DNA from: an uncultured Bacillota bacterium | GTDB taxonomy: Bacteria; Bacillota; Clostridia; Peptostreptococcales; Anaerovoracaceae | Assembly (NCBI GenBank): GCA_949287095.1 | Contig: CASEFA010000003.1 | Span: 1-64,000 of the forward strand | Direction of reading: 5' to 3' | DNA length: 64,000 bases | Shown: piece by piece, positions 44,952 to 53,295 of the stretch | How positions within the stretch are numbered: the first letter of the stretch is position 1 | How the letters are laid out: every line of letters starts with the position of its first letter | Made by a program: the position numbers and the translations under genes | The notes under the pieces: generated by a model | Databases searched by the model: none | What the model was told of the DNA's origin: nothing | Seen by the model: the letters and a program-made list of their open reading frames with translations, nothing else

Positions 44952-44998
44952 TTCTCCACCTGCTTTCCGTGTAAGGTAAAACTCCTTGACACCGTCAT

Positions 44999-45027
44999 AG
45001 GATAACACATCCCGGCGGCGCTGTCAA
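44999..45027 (-). promoter_or_regulatory. Sigma-A promoter of the ylxM-ffh operon
   Basis: On the minus strand TTGACA (45027-45022), a 17-base spacer and TATCCT (45004-44999). It gives a leader of about 40 bases and would drive the run of genes from ylxM to the flavin reductase-like gene. Confidence 0.75.
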
Positions 45028-45114
45028 GTATTTTTACGATACAGGGTTGCAGCTTTTTGCCGGAGAATCTGTATTCACCGTAATTTTGAAAACTGAAGAA
45101 TCTATGCCAAGTTG

Positions 45115-45484
45115 ATTTCACTTATTATGGGTTGCGAATATGACGCACACCGATGCGGTTTTGGGTTTCAAGAAAAATCTGCAGTTTCCCAAAACCCGGT
45201 TTTGGGTTTTATCGAAAAAGCGTGTTTTCCCAATAACCATGCGGCAGTACTTATGCCTACATCTAAACTGAATGCCCTTCGGGGTTTTGGGAAAATAAAA
45301 AAACGATGCGATTTCCCGATAACTTTTGGGATTTCACATCGTTTTACGTATTTGATCATTAAAGTGCGTTATTGGGAAAACGGCGTTTTTACCGGAAACC
45401 CACTAACCGGTTATCGGGAAATCGGCATAATACCACATATACCCAAAACTCACGCTCTACGCAGCGTTCTGTGCCTACATCTAA
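45115..45484. repeat. Motif island D: GTTWTNGGGAAA array
   Basis: A non-coding gap between mrpD3 and the ylxM promoter. About ten copies of a word like GGTTTTGGG(A/T)(A/T)(A/T) or GGTTATCGGGAAA occur: plus orientation at 45157, 45198, 45283, 45323, 45368 and 45409; minus at 45185, 45225, 45311 and 45441. CCCAAAACC and GGTTTTGGG are adjacent inverted copies (45188-45206). The 13-mer TGCCTACATCTAA occurs twice, at 45254-45266 and 45472-45484; the second copy contains the mrpD3 stop codon. No gene is visible. Confidence 0.75.
45293..45345 (-). terminator. Terminator built from island D motifs
   Basis: On the minus strand AAACGATG and CATCGTTT close a stem extended by GAAATCCC/GGGAAATC with a few mismatches, followed by TTTTTTTATTTT. 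It lies about 135 bases beyond the mrpD3 stop and would end the Mrp operon. Confidence 0.7.
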
Positions 45485-47214
45485 TCCATCACCAGTATGG
45501 TTATGAGCGCTATTACGCAGAGGATTGCCAGCACGTGAACCATCTCGCCGATGGAGCGGGCGTTTTCTTCTTTTGAATCGGTGGTCCGAAGTCCGAACAC
45601 TCTGCCCGGCGACCTTAAGGCGTCGCCTACGGAGCGGTAGAAGTTATCGAAGATGACGGCGTATTTTGCGAAGAACAGGTGAACCACATCGGACAGGGCG
45701 AATATCCCGCGGTAAAGGGTGATCCTGTAGAACCTGTCAACGTCCAGATTGATTCCCTCATGAGGCGCCATGAATGTTCTCAGCAGAACGAACGGCACGG
45801 TGGCTCCGGCGAAAAGTCCTATGTATTCCAGCACGTGATCCGCGGCGAACAGATGAGATGCATCCATGGAAAGCATATCGTAGCATATCTCCGGTCTGAT
45901 GCCGGTTATCACAACCAGAACCGTCGCCGCCGCCATGGCGAGAACCTTGCAGGCGGGCACACGCCCCGTCGCAGCTCCCGCAGGCAGCTTTCTTTCCGGT
46001 TTCTTTATAAACACGAAGTAGTTTATCTTCATCGTTATGGAAAGCCACGTGCCCACTCCCGCCATGGTGACGAGGATATAGGACATGTTATAGCCTCCGG
46101 TGTGAAGGGCGTCCATGATGAGGGCTTTGCTGGCAAAGCCTGAAAAGTACGGAACTCCCGCTATTGCAAAGGACGCAATGAACGCGCAGACGGCGGTAAC
46201 CGGCATCTTCCGCACGAGGCCGCCCATGTCGGTTATGTACCTGAGTCCCAGAGCGGTGAAAATATTTCCCGCCGCCATGAGCAGAACGCCCTTATACAGG
46301 ATGTTGAAGGCGGCGTGCATTGCCGCTCCTGCCGCTCCGACATCTCCTCCTGCTGCAAGACCTGCCACCATCATGGCAACCTGGCTGACGATATGGTACG
46401 AAAGGAGCTTTCTGAGATCGTTTTCTATAAGAGCCATGCAGGCCGCGAGGACAGCAGTCACTGCGGCGAAGATGACCAGCCACTCTGTTCCCGCGAAAAA
46501 CCTTATCATCGCGTATACGGCAACCTTTGTGGTGTATGAACCCATGAAAAGCTGGGATTCAGGCGTGGCCTGAGGATATGAATCGGCCACCCACGTGTGA
46601 AACGGCGGAAGGGCGCAGTTCACGCCTGTGCCGATGAACATGAGCCAATATGGCAGACTGTCCGTATCGGTAACCGGTCCCACTGCCGCCGTGATGCCCG
46701 CAGGAAGGAGCATGACTCCCGCAAGGAGCATATTGCCGCCGAACAGGTGCATCACCATGTATCTGTAGGACGACCGCCTTGCGTCGGGGCCGTTACCCTG
46801 AAATACCATATATATGGAAGCTACCGCCATTACCTCCCAGAAGATGATGAAGGTAAGCATGTTGCCTGCGAACACGGTCATAAGCGCGCTTCCCGCGTAC
46901 ACGGCGGAAGCCGCCTTCTCTCCCCGTCTGCCTTTGTCCATGGAATACACCGAACCGATGACGCCGATTACCGCGAACACCAGTCCGAAGAACCAGGATA
47001 TCTCGTCGCAGACAAAAAGTGAAAGCTTTAATTCTCCCGCAAAAGGCACTTCGACCGAAAGACCTTTGTCCGTTCCGAGAATGGCGGCCAGAGCCGCCAG
47101 CGCACCCAGAGGGAGAAGGTACCTTGAAGCGGCCTTCGGCAGAAGCGCGATAACCGCCCCCGCCAGAATCAGCACGATTCCCGGGTGAAGGAGAACGCCG
47201 GCTAAATCATACAT
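45481..47214 (-). CDS. Mrp/complex I-type antiporter subunit, third D-like (MrpD3)
   Basis: A 577-residue polytopic proton_antipo_M protein related to NuoL/M/N and MrpD. The TM5 Glu is in FIIFWEVMAVASIYM, the TM8 Lys in TTKVAVYAM and the TM12 Lys in GFASKALIM. At the TM7 Lys position the sequence reads GVNCALPPFHTW: Asn replaces the lysine kept in its two paralogues. A C-terminal extension of about 100 residues ends in a membrane helix. The ATG at 47214 has GGTGGAG just upstream; a GTG at 47223 is the alternative. It is the last gene of the Mrp operon. Confidence 0.88.
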   Translation of the reverse strand: MYDLAGVLLHPGIVLILAGAVIALLPKAASRYLLPLGALAALAAILGTDKGLSVEVPFAGELKLSLFVCDEISWFFGLVFAVIGVIGSVYSMDKGRRGEKAASAVYAGSALMTVFAGNMLTFIIFWEVMAVASIYMVFQGNGPDARRSSYRYMVMHLFGGNMLLAGVMLLPAGITAAVGPVTDTDSLPYWLMFIGTGVNCALPPFHTWVADSYPQATPESQLFMGSYTTKVAVYAMIRFFAGTEWLVIFAAVTAVLAACMALIENDLRKLLSYHIVSQVAMMVAGLAAGGDVGAAGAAMHAAFNILYKGVLLMAAGNIFTALGLRYITDMGGLVRKMPVTAVCAFIASFAIAGVPYFSGFASKALIMDALHTGGYNMSYILVTMAGVGTWLSITMKINYFVFIKKPERKLPAGAATGRVPACKVLAMAAATVLVVITGIRPEICYDMLSMDASHLFAADHVLEYIGLFAGATVPFVLLRTFMAPHEGINLDVDRFYRITLYRGIFALSDVVHLFFAKYAVIFDNFYRSVGDALRSPGRVFGLRTTDSKEENARSIGEMVHVLAILCVIALITILVMD

Positions 47215-47476
47215 CTTCTCCACCCCCTTCTTCGTCCTCGTGGACTATGCCGGGGATATTTGAAAGATCCCGGATGTCCTTATCCGCATCGGAGTCCGCA
47301 CCCACGGAAGCCCCGTCCTCCGAAATTCCGCTTAAGGAAGCCCTGTCCAGCTCCCCGTATTTTCTCTCGTAATAGTCCCCGTCTCTGTGGGCGATTCCGT
47401 AAAGGAGAACCTTTGCTATGAATATGAGAATACCGGAGGCCAGAATTCCGTACATGAAGTATTTTAAAAGTATCAT
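47207..47476 (-). CDS. Small single-helix protein of the Mrp operon
   Basis: An 89-residue protein that I do not recognise. One membrane helix (about 5-27, FMYGILASGILIFIAKVLLY) is followed by a highly acidic cytoplasmic tail ending EDEEGGGEDV. It overlaps mrpD2 by four bases upstream and mrpD3 by eight downstream, so it is made in step with them and is probably an accessory subunit. The tail could bind cations or a partner. Confidence 0.7.
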   Translation of the reverse strand: MILLKYFMYGILASGILIFIAKVLLYGIAHRDGDYYERKYGELDRASLSGISEDGASVGADSDADKDIRDLSNIPGIVHEDEEGGGEDV

Positions 47477-48993
47477 ATTCCACCTCCGTACACAGACGAT
47501 GCGGCAGCCTTTGCGAAAGCGTAGAAGTGAGCGCCGAAGTCAGGGAAGAATCCCATGACGAAGGCAAGAGCCAGAGCCGTCAGAAGAGGAATCAGCATCA
47601 GCTTTGACGCCTCGCCCCGGTTTCCCGGGCCGTAAGCCAGATATTCCTCCCGGATCTTTGTTCCCGCAAAGGCGATATAGGAAACGGGTATCAGGTACGC
47701 CAGACTGAGAAGTGCGCTGGCAACCAGAATAAGCGCGAACACCGGCTGTCCCGCCTGTCTTGCCCCCTCCATAATGGTCATCTTGGAGAGGAATCCCGGA
47801 AGGAACGGAAGTCCCGCTATTCCCAGCGAAGCTGCGGTAAAGGCCGCCATGGTCACCGGCATTCTTCTTCCGATTCCCCGCATCTCCGTAATGTCAGCCT
47901 TGTGAGCCGTAACGAAAATCGCGCCGGCGCACATGAACAGGGTTATCTTCAGAAATGCGTGGGCAACCATGTGGTACATGGCTCCCGTCATTCCCGCAGG
48001 AGTCAGGAGACAGACTCCCATGACTATGTATGAAAGCTGCCCCACCGTTGAAAACGCCAGCCTTGCCTTGAGATTGGTCTTCTGAATGGCAATGAGGGAC
48101 GACAGGATGACAGTTACCCCTGCCAGCCAGAGGAGAACCTCGGCTCCCATGCACTCCCTTAGAACTTCAGGCCCGAAGGTGTAGCATGCAAGTCTTATGA
48201 CGCAGAACGCGCCGGCCTTTACAACCGCTACGGCGTGAAGAAGGGCGCTGACCGGAGTCGGCGCAACCATTGCCGCAGGCAGCCAGCTGTGAAGAGGCAT
48301 TACGCCGGCTTTGACGGCTCCGGCGGATACCATCAGCAGAAAGATTCCCAGGGTGAGCATTTTGTCGGAGCCAGCAAAATCCACGAATCCTCCCGGTGTG
48401 AACGCGAGAGTTCCACAGGTGGCGTACACGTACACCATTCCCGCAAAGAAGAGCTGTCCGCTCACGAGAGTGTAAATAAGATACTTCCTTCCCGAGTATT
48501 TTCCCTTGGCGTCGCGGTAGTGGACTACCAGAGGGTACGTGGAGACCGTAAGTATTTCGTAAAATATGAAAAAGGTGAAAAGGTCCGCGGCAAAGCACAC
48601 TCCTATGGCTCCGCACAGGCAGCCTGCAAAGGCCGCAAAGTAGCCCGTCTGGTTTTTCTCGCCATGGCCCCTCATATATCCTATGGAGTAAAAAGAGGTT
48701 ATCACCCAGAGGCTGCTTGCAATGCAGGCGAATATCATGCCTGCGCTGTCCGCCTTAAAGGACAGAGTAAGCCCGTCGGCAATCTCCATGACCGTAATAC
48801 TTACCTCACGCCCTGCAAGGACTGCAGGAACCAGGGAGAACACACATGTCGCCATGGCAAAGGCTGCAATTAAGGTGACCGCCTCTCTCACGTTTCTGTG
48901 AACGCGGTCTCCGACTGCGATGATTATAATTCCCGCCGCTGCCGGAATCAATACGGCCGAAAGGAGCAGTCCTGAAAGCATCGTTTCGCTCAC
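47473..48993 (-). CDS. MrpD-like antiporter subunit (MrpD2)
   Basis: A 506-residue proton-translocating membrane subunit. Key charged residues are present: TM5 Glu in FFIFYEILTVSTYP, TM7 Lys in GAVKAGVMPLHSW, TM8 Lys in AVVKAGAFC and TM12 Lys in GFLSKMTIM. It starts at GTG 48993, five bases after AGGTGG, directly behind the mrpD1 stop. It is one of three paralogous ion-pumping subunits in this operon. Confidence 0.9.
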   Translation of the reverse strand: MSETMLSGLLLSAVLIPAAAGIIIIAVGDRVHRNVREAVTLIAAFAMATCVFSLVPAVLAGREVSITVMEIADGLTLSFKADSAGMIFACIASSLWVITSFYSIGYMRGHGEKNQTGYFAAFAGCLCGAIGVCFAADLFTFFIFYEILTVSTYPLVVHYRDAKGKYSGRKYLIYTLVSGQLFFAGMVYVYATCGTLAFTPGGFVDFAGSDKMLTLGIFLLMVSAGAVKAGVMPLHSWLPAAMVAPTPVSALLHAVAVVKAGAFCVIRLACYTFGPEVLRECMGAEVLLWLAGVTVILSSLIAIQKTNLKARLAFSTVGQLSYIVMGVCLLTPAGMTGAMYHMVAHAFLKITLFMCAGAIFVTAHKADITEMRGIGRRMPVTMAAFTAASLGIAGLPFLPGFLSKMTIMEGARQAGQPVFALILVASALLSLAYLIPVSYIAFAGTKIREEYLAYGPGNRGEASKLMLIPLLTALALAFVMGFFPDFGAHFYAFAKAAASSVYGGGI

Positions 48994-50568
48994 TCAGACC
49001 ACCTCCCTTATGGCAGGCCCCAGTATCTCGACGAGCTGGGCGTTAAAAAGTCCCGCAAGTATGATCCCCAGAGCGCTCACTATTACCGCAAACAGCATCG
49101 CAGGCGGAATTTCAAGTCTGCCTTTATAGCCTTCCTTCGTCGCCGCCGTCTCTTTGAAAGGAACGCTGTCGCGCTCCGCCTTTTTCTCGGCTTTGACGGC
49201 AAGATAGGCGCCTATGCCTTTTGAGCCGTCGGCCACGTTCTTATTCATAAACATATTCTCAAACAGCCTGAAGAAGTAAACGGCGTTTAACAGGCTGCTT
49301 ATAACCAGCACGAAGATGAAAATATACTCTCCCGTGTTCGCTGCGCCGAGAGCCAGATACCACTTGCTGAAAAATCCCGCAAGAGGCGGCACTCCGACCA
49401 TTGAGAGGGCCGCGATAACTATGGCGGCGCATGTCACGGGCATCTTCCTGTAAATCTGCCCGAACCTTTCCATGGCCGTCTCGCCGTACCTGTATCTGAT
49501 GGCCCCCGAGCAGAAGAAGAGACAGCTCTTCATCATTGAGTGACCTATAATGTGGATTACGGCGCCCATGAGCCCGTAATATCCGGTAATAGCGATACCC
49601 AGTCCCACGTATCCTATCTGGGCGATGCTGGAATATGCCAGCATGCTGCGAAAATCCGTCTGACGTATGGCCTTAAGCGACCCGTATATCATGCCGAGAG
49701 CTGACATTATTCCCACTACCACCAGGAACCTTTCCACGTACTGGGTGTTGGCGTTGAACACGTAGAAGAAAAATCTCAACATGGCGTAGGCAGGCACTTT
49801 GCCCATGACTCCCGCAATGAGAGGAGCCGCGCCGGGATGAGCGTTGGTATAGGCGGCAGGCTGCCAGCCGTGCAGAGGAAAGAGAGCCATCTTTATGCCG
49901 AATCCTACCACGAAAAAGGCCATTGCAACCATGGTGGTGCCCGAGCTTAATACAGGCCCTACAAGTCCCGACATATCGTACATGTTAAGGGTTCCCGTCT
50001 CGCCGTATATAAAGGCGATCCCCAGAAGATAGAAAGACGCTCCTATGGTTCCTATCATCAGGTATCTGAACGAAGAGAGGACGCCTTTGTCCCCGCCCAT
50101 GGCTATGAGAGCGTATCCCGAAAGAGACGTAATCTCCAGGAACACGTACAGGTTGAAAACGTCTCCCGTAGACGTCATACCCAGAAGTCCGCATATGAGA
50201 AGGGACAGAACCGAGTAGTAGCCGAAGCTTCTGAAGCGGCTCTTTCCCCGGAAAAACGGCAGGCTGTATATGGTGCTGACAAAACCCGTTCCGCTTATGA
50301 GTACGAGAAGAACGGCGCTGAGTGAGTCCAGGGAGAACTCTATGCCGAAAGGCGGCTCCCACCCTCCGAAGTGGTAGCTTATCTTGCCCACGTCGGTTAT
50401 TCTTAAAAGCTGCACGACGGAGAGGACAAAGGATGTGCCCGCAAAGGCGATAACCGTAAGCCTTCCCGCCCTTCTGCTGAAATACGAGATTACCGGACAG
50501 AAAAGGGCTCCCGCCAGCGGCAGCAGTACCACCAGAACGGGCAGGTTACTGATAATCATGTTGCTCAT
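48994..50568 (-). CDS. mrpD: MrpD antiporter subunit (MrpD1)
   Basis: A 524-residue antiporter subunit, the closest of the three to classical MrpD/MnhD. The TM5 Glu is in LYVFLEITSLSGY, TM7 Lys in GIKMALFPLHGWQP, TM8 Lys in GKVPAYAML and TM12 Lys in GFFSKWYL. GGAGG precedes the ATG. It overlaps mrpC by 23 bases, fitting the CD order of Mrp operons. Confidence 0.92.
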   Translation of the reverse strand: MSNMIISNLPVLVVLLPLAGALFCPVISYFSRRAGRLTVIAFAGTSFVLSVVQLLRITDVGKISYHFGGWEPPFGIEFSLDSLSAVLLVLISGTGFVSTIYSLPFFRGKSRFRSFGYYSVLSLLICGLLGMTSTGDVFNLYVFLEITSLSGYALIAMGGDKGVLSSFRYLMIGTIGASFYLLGIAFIYGETGTLNMYDMSGLVGPVLSSGTTMVAMAFFVVGFGIKMALFPLHGWQPAAYTNAHPGAAPLIAGVMGKVPAYAMLRFFFYVFNANTQYVERFLVVVGIMSALGMIYGSLKAIRQTDFRSMLAYSSIAQIGYVGLGIAITGYYGLMGAVIHIIGHSMMKSCLFFCSGAIRYRYGETAMERFGQIYRKMPVTCAAIVIAALSMVGVPPLAGFFSKWYLALGAANTGEYIFIFVLVISSLLNAVYFFRLFENMFMNKNVADGSKGIGAYLAVKAEKKAERDSVPFKETAATKEGYKGRLEIPPAMLFAVIVSALGIILAGLFNAQLVEILGPAIREVV

Positions 50569-50950
50569 CTGCTTCCTCCCCCTTTTCCTTTTCTATGATG
50601 TCCTCTTCCTCGATGGAGCCGAACTTCTCCTTGATTCGCATGAGAAGGGCAAGACCCACTCCGCTGGTGCCCAGGCTTACGACTATGGCAGTAAGCATGA
50701 GGGCGTGAGGCAGAGGATTGACGTAGTCGTCCGCTCCCGCCGCGCCTTCCATGGCGACCGGTATGGTTCCTCCGTCCTTTTCGCCCAGGCAGAGAAAGAA
50801 GAAGATAACCGCCACCTGCATTATGTTCATGCAGATGAGCTTCTTCATGTAGTTTCCGCATACCGCCATTCCGAACATGCCGAGAAAGAACAGTATGACC
50901 GTAAGCATGTATATTCCCTTTTCGGCAAGAAAAATATTAACTGCGTCCAT
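50546..50950 (-). CDS. mrpC: MrpC (NuoK-like) subunit
   Basis: A 134-residue NuoK-like protein with three membrane helices (about 14-33, 38-55, 79-104) and NPLPHALMLTAIVVSLGTSG, typical of MnhC. A charged C-terminal tail (EEEDIIEKEKGEEADEQ) is longer than usual. It overlaps the MrpB gene by 14 bases. Confidence 0.92.
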   Translation of the reverse strand: MDAVNIFLAEKGIYMLTVILFFLGMFGMAVCGNYMKKLICMNIMQVAVIFFFLCLGEKDGGTIPVAMEGAAGADDYVNPLPHALMLTAIVVSLGTSGVGLALLMRIKEKFGSIEEEDIIEKEKGEEADEQHDYQ

Positions 50951-51725
50951 TTAGACTGTTCCTTTCGACTACCGCTTCCAAAATGGTTATTATGGTCGCC
51001 ATTACTCCGATGGTGACCCCCGTCTCTATCATGAGAATTCCCGTGGCATGAAGTTCCGCTCCGTGTTCCGCCGAAAACGGCAGAGCCTCGTACTCCAGGA
51101 ATCTTCCGCCGTTAATCATGCACAGGAATCCCGTCAGGAAGTATATGAAAACACCGCAGGCCGCGACGCACACGGAAAAGTGCTGGGTGATGCGGAATTT
51201 GTTCTTCCCCAGATCCGCAAACATTATGTAAAGCATAAACGCCATGGCAAGGAGAGCTCCCGCCTGAAATCCTCCGCCCAGGGAAACCTCCCCGTGCATG
51301 AGAACGTAAAAGGCGTAAACTATGATTACGGGAATGAGGATAGGCATTATTACCTTCACCTCATAGCCGCCGAAGTTTTCGTCCTTTCTGAATATCCCCG
51401 CGTCCCAGTGTCTCTTCAGCCTGTTTGATAAAATCATGGCAACTGACACTCCCGCCAGGAACATTACCGTGGTCTCAAGAAGGGTGTCAAAGCCTCTGAA
51501 ATCGGCCAGAACTCCCGTCACCAGGTTTGGCGAGTGGGTCAGCCCCGGTCCTTCCTCTATGTAATAGTCTGAAACGTGTCTGTTAGGCGCGGAATCGGGA
51601 TTCCCTATGACCGGAAGCCTGTCCACGATGGTGAACATGAGTCCCACCAGAACCATGAGCAGGACGATTCCCACGATTTTAAAGATTGACTTTTCTCTGA
51701 GCCTTTTGCTTCTGCCGCCGTTCAT
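50937..51725 (-). CDS. mrpB: MrpB with fused MbhE-like N-terminal part
   Basis: A 262-residue protein. The first ~110 residues (VLADFRGFDTLLETTVMFLAGVSV) match MbhE, which in classical Mrp is the very C-terminus of MrpA. The rest (HGEVSLGGGFQAGALLAMAF, ETGVTIGVMATI) is MnhB/MbhF. In archaeal-type clusters these are separate genes. The start is ATG 51725, overlapping the DUF4040 gene stop by one base (TGATG) with AGGTGG upstream; a GTG at 51737 is less likely. Confidence 0.88.
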   Translation of the reverse strand: MNGGRSKRLREKSIFKIVGIVLLMVLVGLMFTIVDRLPVIGNPDSAPNRHVSDYYIEEGPGLTHSPNLVTGVLADFRGFDTLLETTVMFLAGVSVAMILSNRLKRHWDAGIFRKDENFGGYEVKVIMPILIPVIIVYAFYVLMHGEVSLGGGFQAGALLAMAFMLYIMFADLGKNKFRITQHFSVCVAACGVFIYFLTGFLCMINGGRFLEYEALPFSAEHGAELHATGILMIETGVTIGVMATIITILEAVVERNSLNGRS

Positions 51726-51967
51726 CACTTGCACCACCTGTCAGTCGTCCTTAATGATACGACAAAATACGTAGTGGAGATTACTCCTATGACGGCCTCG
51801 GTAAACGCCACGTCCGGCGCGCCCACCATGATGTAGAGCACCATGGCGCAAAAGCTGAAGGCGCAGTAGATTATGGACGACGAAAGAAGATCCTTGTCCA
51901 GAATTATCACTATGGTTATGGCTATGAGAAAGAGAAGCAGCACGGCTTCAATCAGTAAAATGTCCAT
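51725..51967 (-). CDS. DUF4040 subunit (MbhD-like, split MrpA part)
   Basis: An 80-residue protein with three membrane helices and the DUF4040 signature VGAPDVAFTEAVIG, including the conserved Asp and Glu. It corresponds to the region between the NuoL-like core and the C-terminus of MrpA; in this operon, as in archaeal MBH/Mrp clusters, it is its own gene. It abuts mrpG without a gap. Confidence 0.9.
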   Translation of the reverse strand: MDILLIEAVLLLFLIAITIVIILDKDLLSSSIIYCAFSFCAMVLYIMVGAPDVAFTEAVIGVISTTYFVVSLRTTDRWCK

Positions 51968-52297
51968 CTATTCCGTCCTTTCTTTTTTGCCCGCGGTTTC
52001 GGCTTCTCCGGCCCTTAAGGCCGACTTTCCGATAAGGTGGGTTCCCACCGGGTTTGCTATCATTACCGCTATGATTATGAGAACTATCTTTGCCGACACC
52101 AGATCGAGACCCTGAAAGATAATGAGTCCGATACAGGTAAAGGCGATTCCCACAGTCTCTCCCACGCTGGAGGCGTGAAGCCTTGAGAGAAAGTCCGGGA
52201 ATCTGAGAATTCCCAGAGCGGAGAGGAACATGAAAATGAACCCCGCGCCCATAAATGCTATGGCAAATACCAGCCTTACGGTAGAAATGTCATTCAT
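51968..52297 (-). CDS. mrpG: MrpG subunit
   Basis: A 109-residue MnhG with three membrane helices and LGILRFPDFLSRLHASSVGETVG, the family hallmark. It overlaps mrpF by four bases. Confidence 0.93.
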   Translation of the reverse strand: MNDISTVRLVFAIAFMGAGFIFMFLSALGILRFPDFLSRLHASSVGETVGIAFTCIGLIIFQGLDLVSAKIVLIIIAVMIANPVGTHLIGKSALRAGEAETAGKKERTE

Positions 52298-52587
52298 CTC
52301 TCGTCCTCCTCGTCCTTATCGCTTACGTCAAGTCTCGCTCCCAGGTACCTTGCGATTATTACCGTACTGAGAAAGCCGAGAATTCCGTAGGACAGAGCTA
52401 TGTCCACGTACATGTCCTGCCTGCCGCTGGCGAATCCCACGAAGAGCAGTATGACTATGACGTTTATTCCTATGGCGAATATTCCGTTGAGCCTGTCGAA
52501 GACTCCCGGCCCTTTAAACACTCTTATGAGCATCATTCCCACTATCACTATTACGCCCCAGAAAAGGAGCTTGAAAAAAGCATCCAT
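52294..52587 (-). CDS. mrpF: MrpF subunit
   Basis: A 97-residue MnhF with three membrane helices and VFKGPGVFDRLNGI plus DIALSYGILGFLSTVIIARY, both typical. Its ATG overlaps the mrpE stop by one base (TGATG). Confidence 0.93.
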   Translation of the reverse strand: MDAFFKLLFWGVIVIVGMMLIRVFKGPGVFDRLNGIFAIGINVIVILLFVGFASGRQDMYVDIALSYGILGFLSTVIIARYLGARLDVSDKDEEDER

Positions 52588-53096
52588 CAGCGCTTCACTC
52601 CTTTCGGTTCCTCCCCGTAAAGCCGGGCTATTCTTCTCATCATTTCACCTTCCAAAAGTCCCTCAGCCGCTCCGTCTGTCAGGGCGTGAACGAGAAATTC
52701 GTCGTCGTCCGAAACGTCAACGGTCACCGTCCCCGGCGTCAGTATTATGGAGTTTACAAGCATAACCGTCGCCGAAGGATTCTCGAAGCTGCACCTGAAC
52801 CGAACCAGCTGAGGTGAAATGTGCCTATTCGATAATATGGCTCTGCACACGTCGATGGCGGAAAAGAATATCTCCTTCACCAGCCACAGGAAGTATCCGA
52901 AAAGCTTCAGCGGGTTCACGGACACGACAAAATACGACCTTTCGCCTTTTTTCACTCTCATTATAGGAAGACACAGGGCCGCCACAACCATGGAGCAGAC
53001 CGCTCCGGATATGATGAATTTCGCCTCGAACTTGCCGGAAAGTATCACCCACAGAAAAAAAAGCAGGGCCGACATGCAGATCCATCTCTTCGCCAT
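52587..53096 (-). CDS. mrpE: MrpE subunit
   Basis: A 169-residue MnhE, first gene of the operon. Two or three N-terminal helices are followed by a cytoplasmic domain with NSIILTPGTVTVDV, the family signature. The leader before it contains a terminator-like hairpin. The operon order is E-F-G-DUF4040-(MbhE)B-C-D1-D2-small-D3. A classical long MrpA is absent; its parts are split among other genes. Confidence 0.92.
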   Translation of the reverse strand: MAKRWICMSALLFFLWVILSGKFEAKFIISGAVCSMVVAALCLPIMRVKKGERSYFVVSVNPLKLFGYFLWLVKEIFFSAIDVCRAILSNRHISPQLVRFRCSFENPSATVMLVNSIILTPGTVTVDVSDDDEFLVHALTDGAAEGLLEGEMMRRIARLYGEEPKGVKR

Positions 53097-53110
53097 AACC
53101 TTTACCTTTC

Positions 53111-53154
53111 AAAAAACCGGTGCAAGTAGTCCTTCCAAGCCTGCCGCACCGGTC
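53111..53154 (-). promoter_or_regulatory. Terminator-like leader hairpin (attenuator candidate) of Mrp operon
   Basis: Between the promoter and mrpE, on the minus strand, ACCGGTGC (from 53153) pairs with GCACCGGT (to 53116), a perfect 8-bp stem with a 22-base loop, followed by TTTTTTG. It lies inside the predicted 75-base leader, so it could act only as an attenuator or leaky stop for the operon that follows. A 5-codon frame (MSKDF) ends at its base. Confidence 0.65.
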
Positions 53155-53176
53155 AAAAATCTTTACTCATACTCAG

Positions 53177-53205
53177 ATTTTACAGGAATTTGAGTTTTCT
53201 GTCAA
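53177..53205 (-). promoter_or_regulatory. Sigma-A promoter of the Mrp operon
   Basis: On the minus strand TTGACA (53205-53200), exactly 17 bases and TAAAAT (53182-53177), 11 of 12 consensus positions. The -35 touches the U-run of the sppA terminator. Transcription should start near 53170. Confidence 0.8.
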
Positions 53206-53206
53206 T

Positions 53207-53240
53207 GAAAAAAGCCACGGAATCTAACATTCTGTGGCTT
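53207..53240 (-). terminator. Intrinsic terminator after sppA
   Basis: On the minus strand AAGCCACAGAAT pairs with ATTCCGTGGCTT (one G-U pair, 5-base loop) and is followed by TTTTCA. It lies 56 bases past the sppA stop. Confidence 0.9.
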
Positions 53241-53295
53241 TACTTCTGATACGAAAATGTATAGTTCTGTATAAAAAATGTATGCTTTCAGGAAG

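Noticed and set aside
45168..45359. 63-residue minus-strand frame in island D
   Set aside because: It consists of translated island words, has no ribosome site, and lies over the terminator hairpin.
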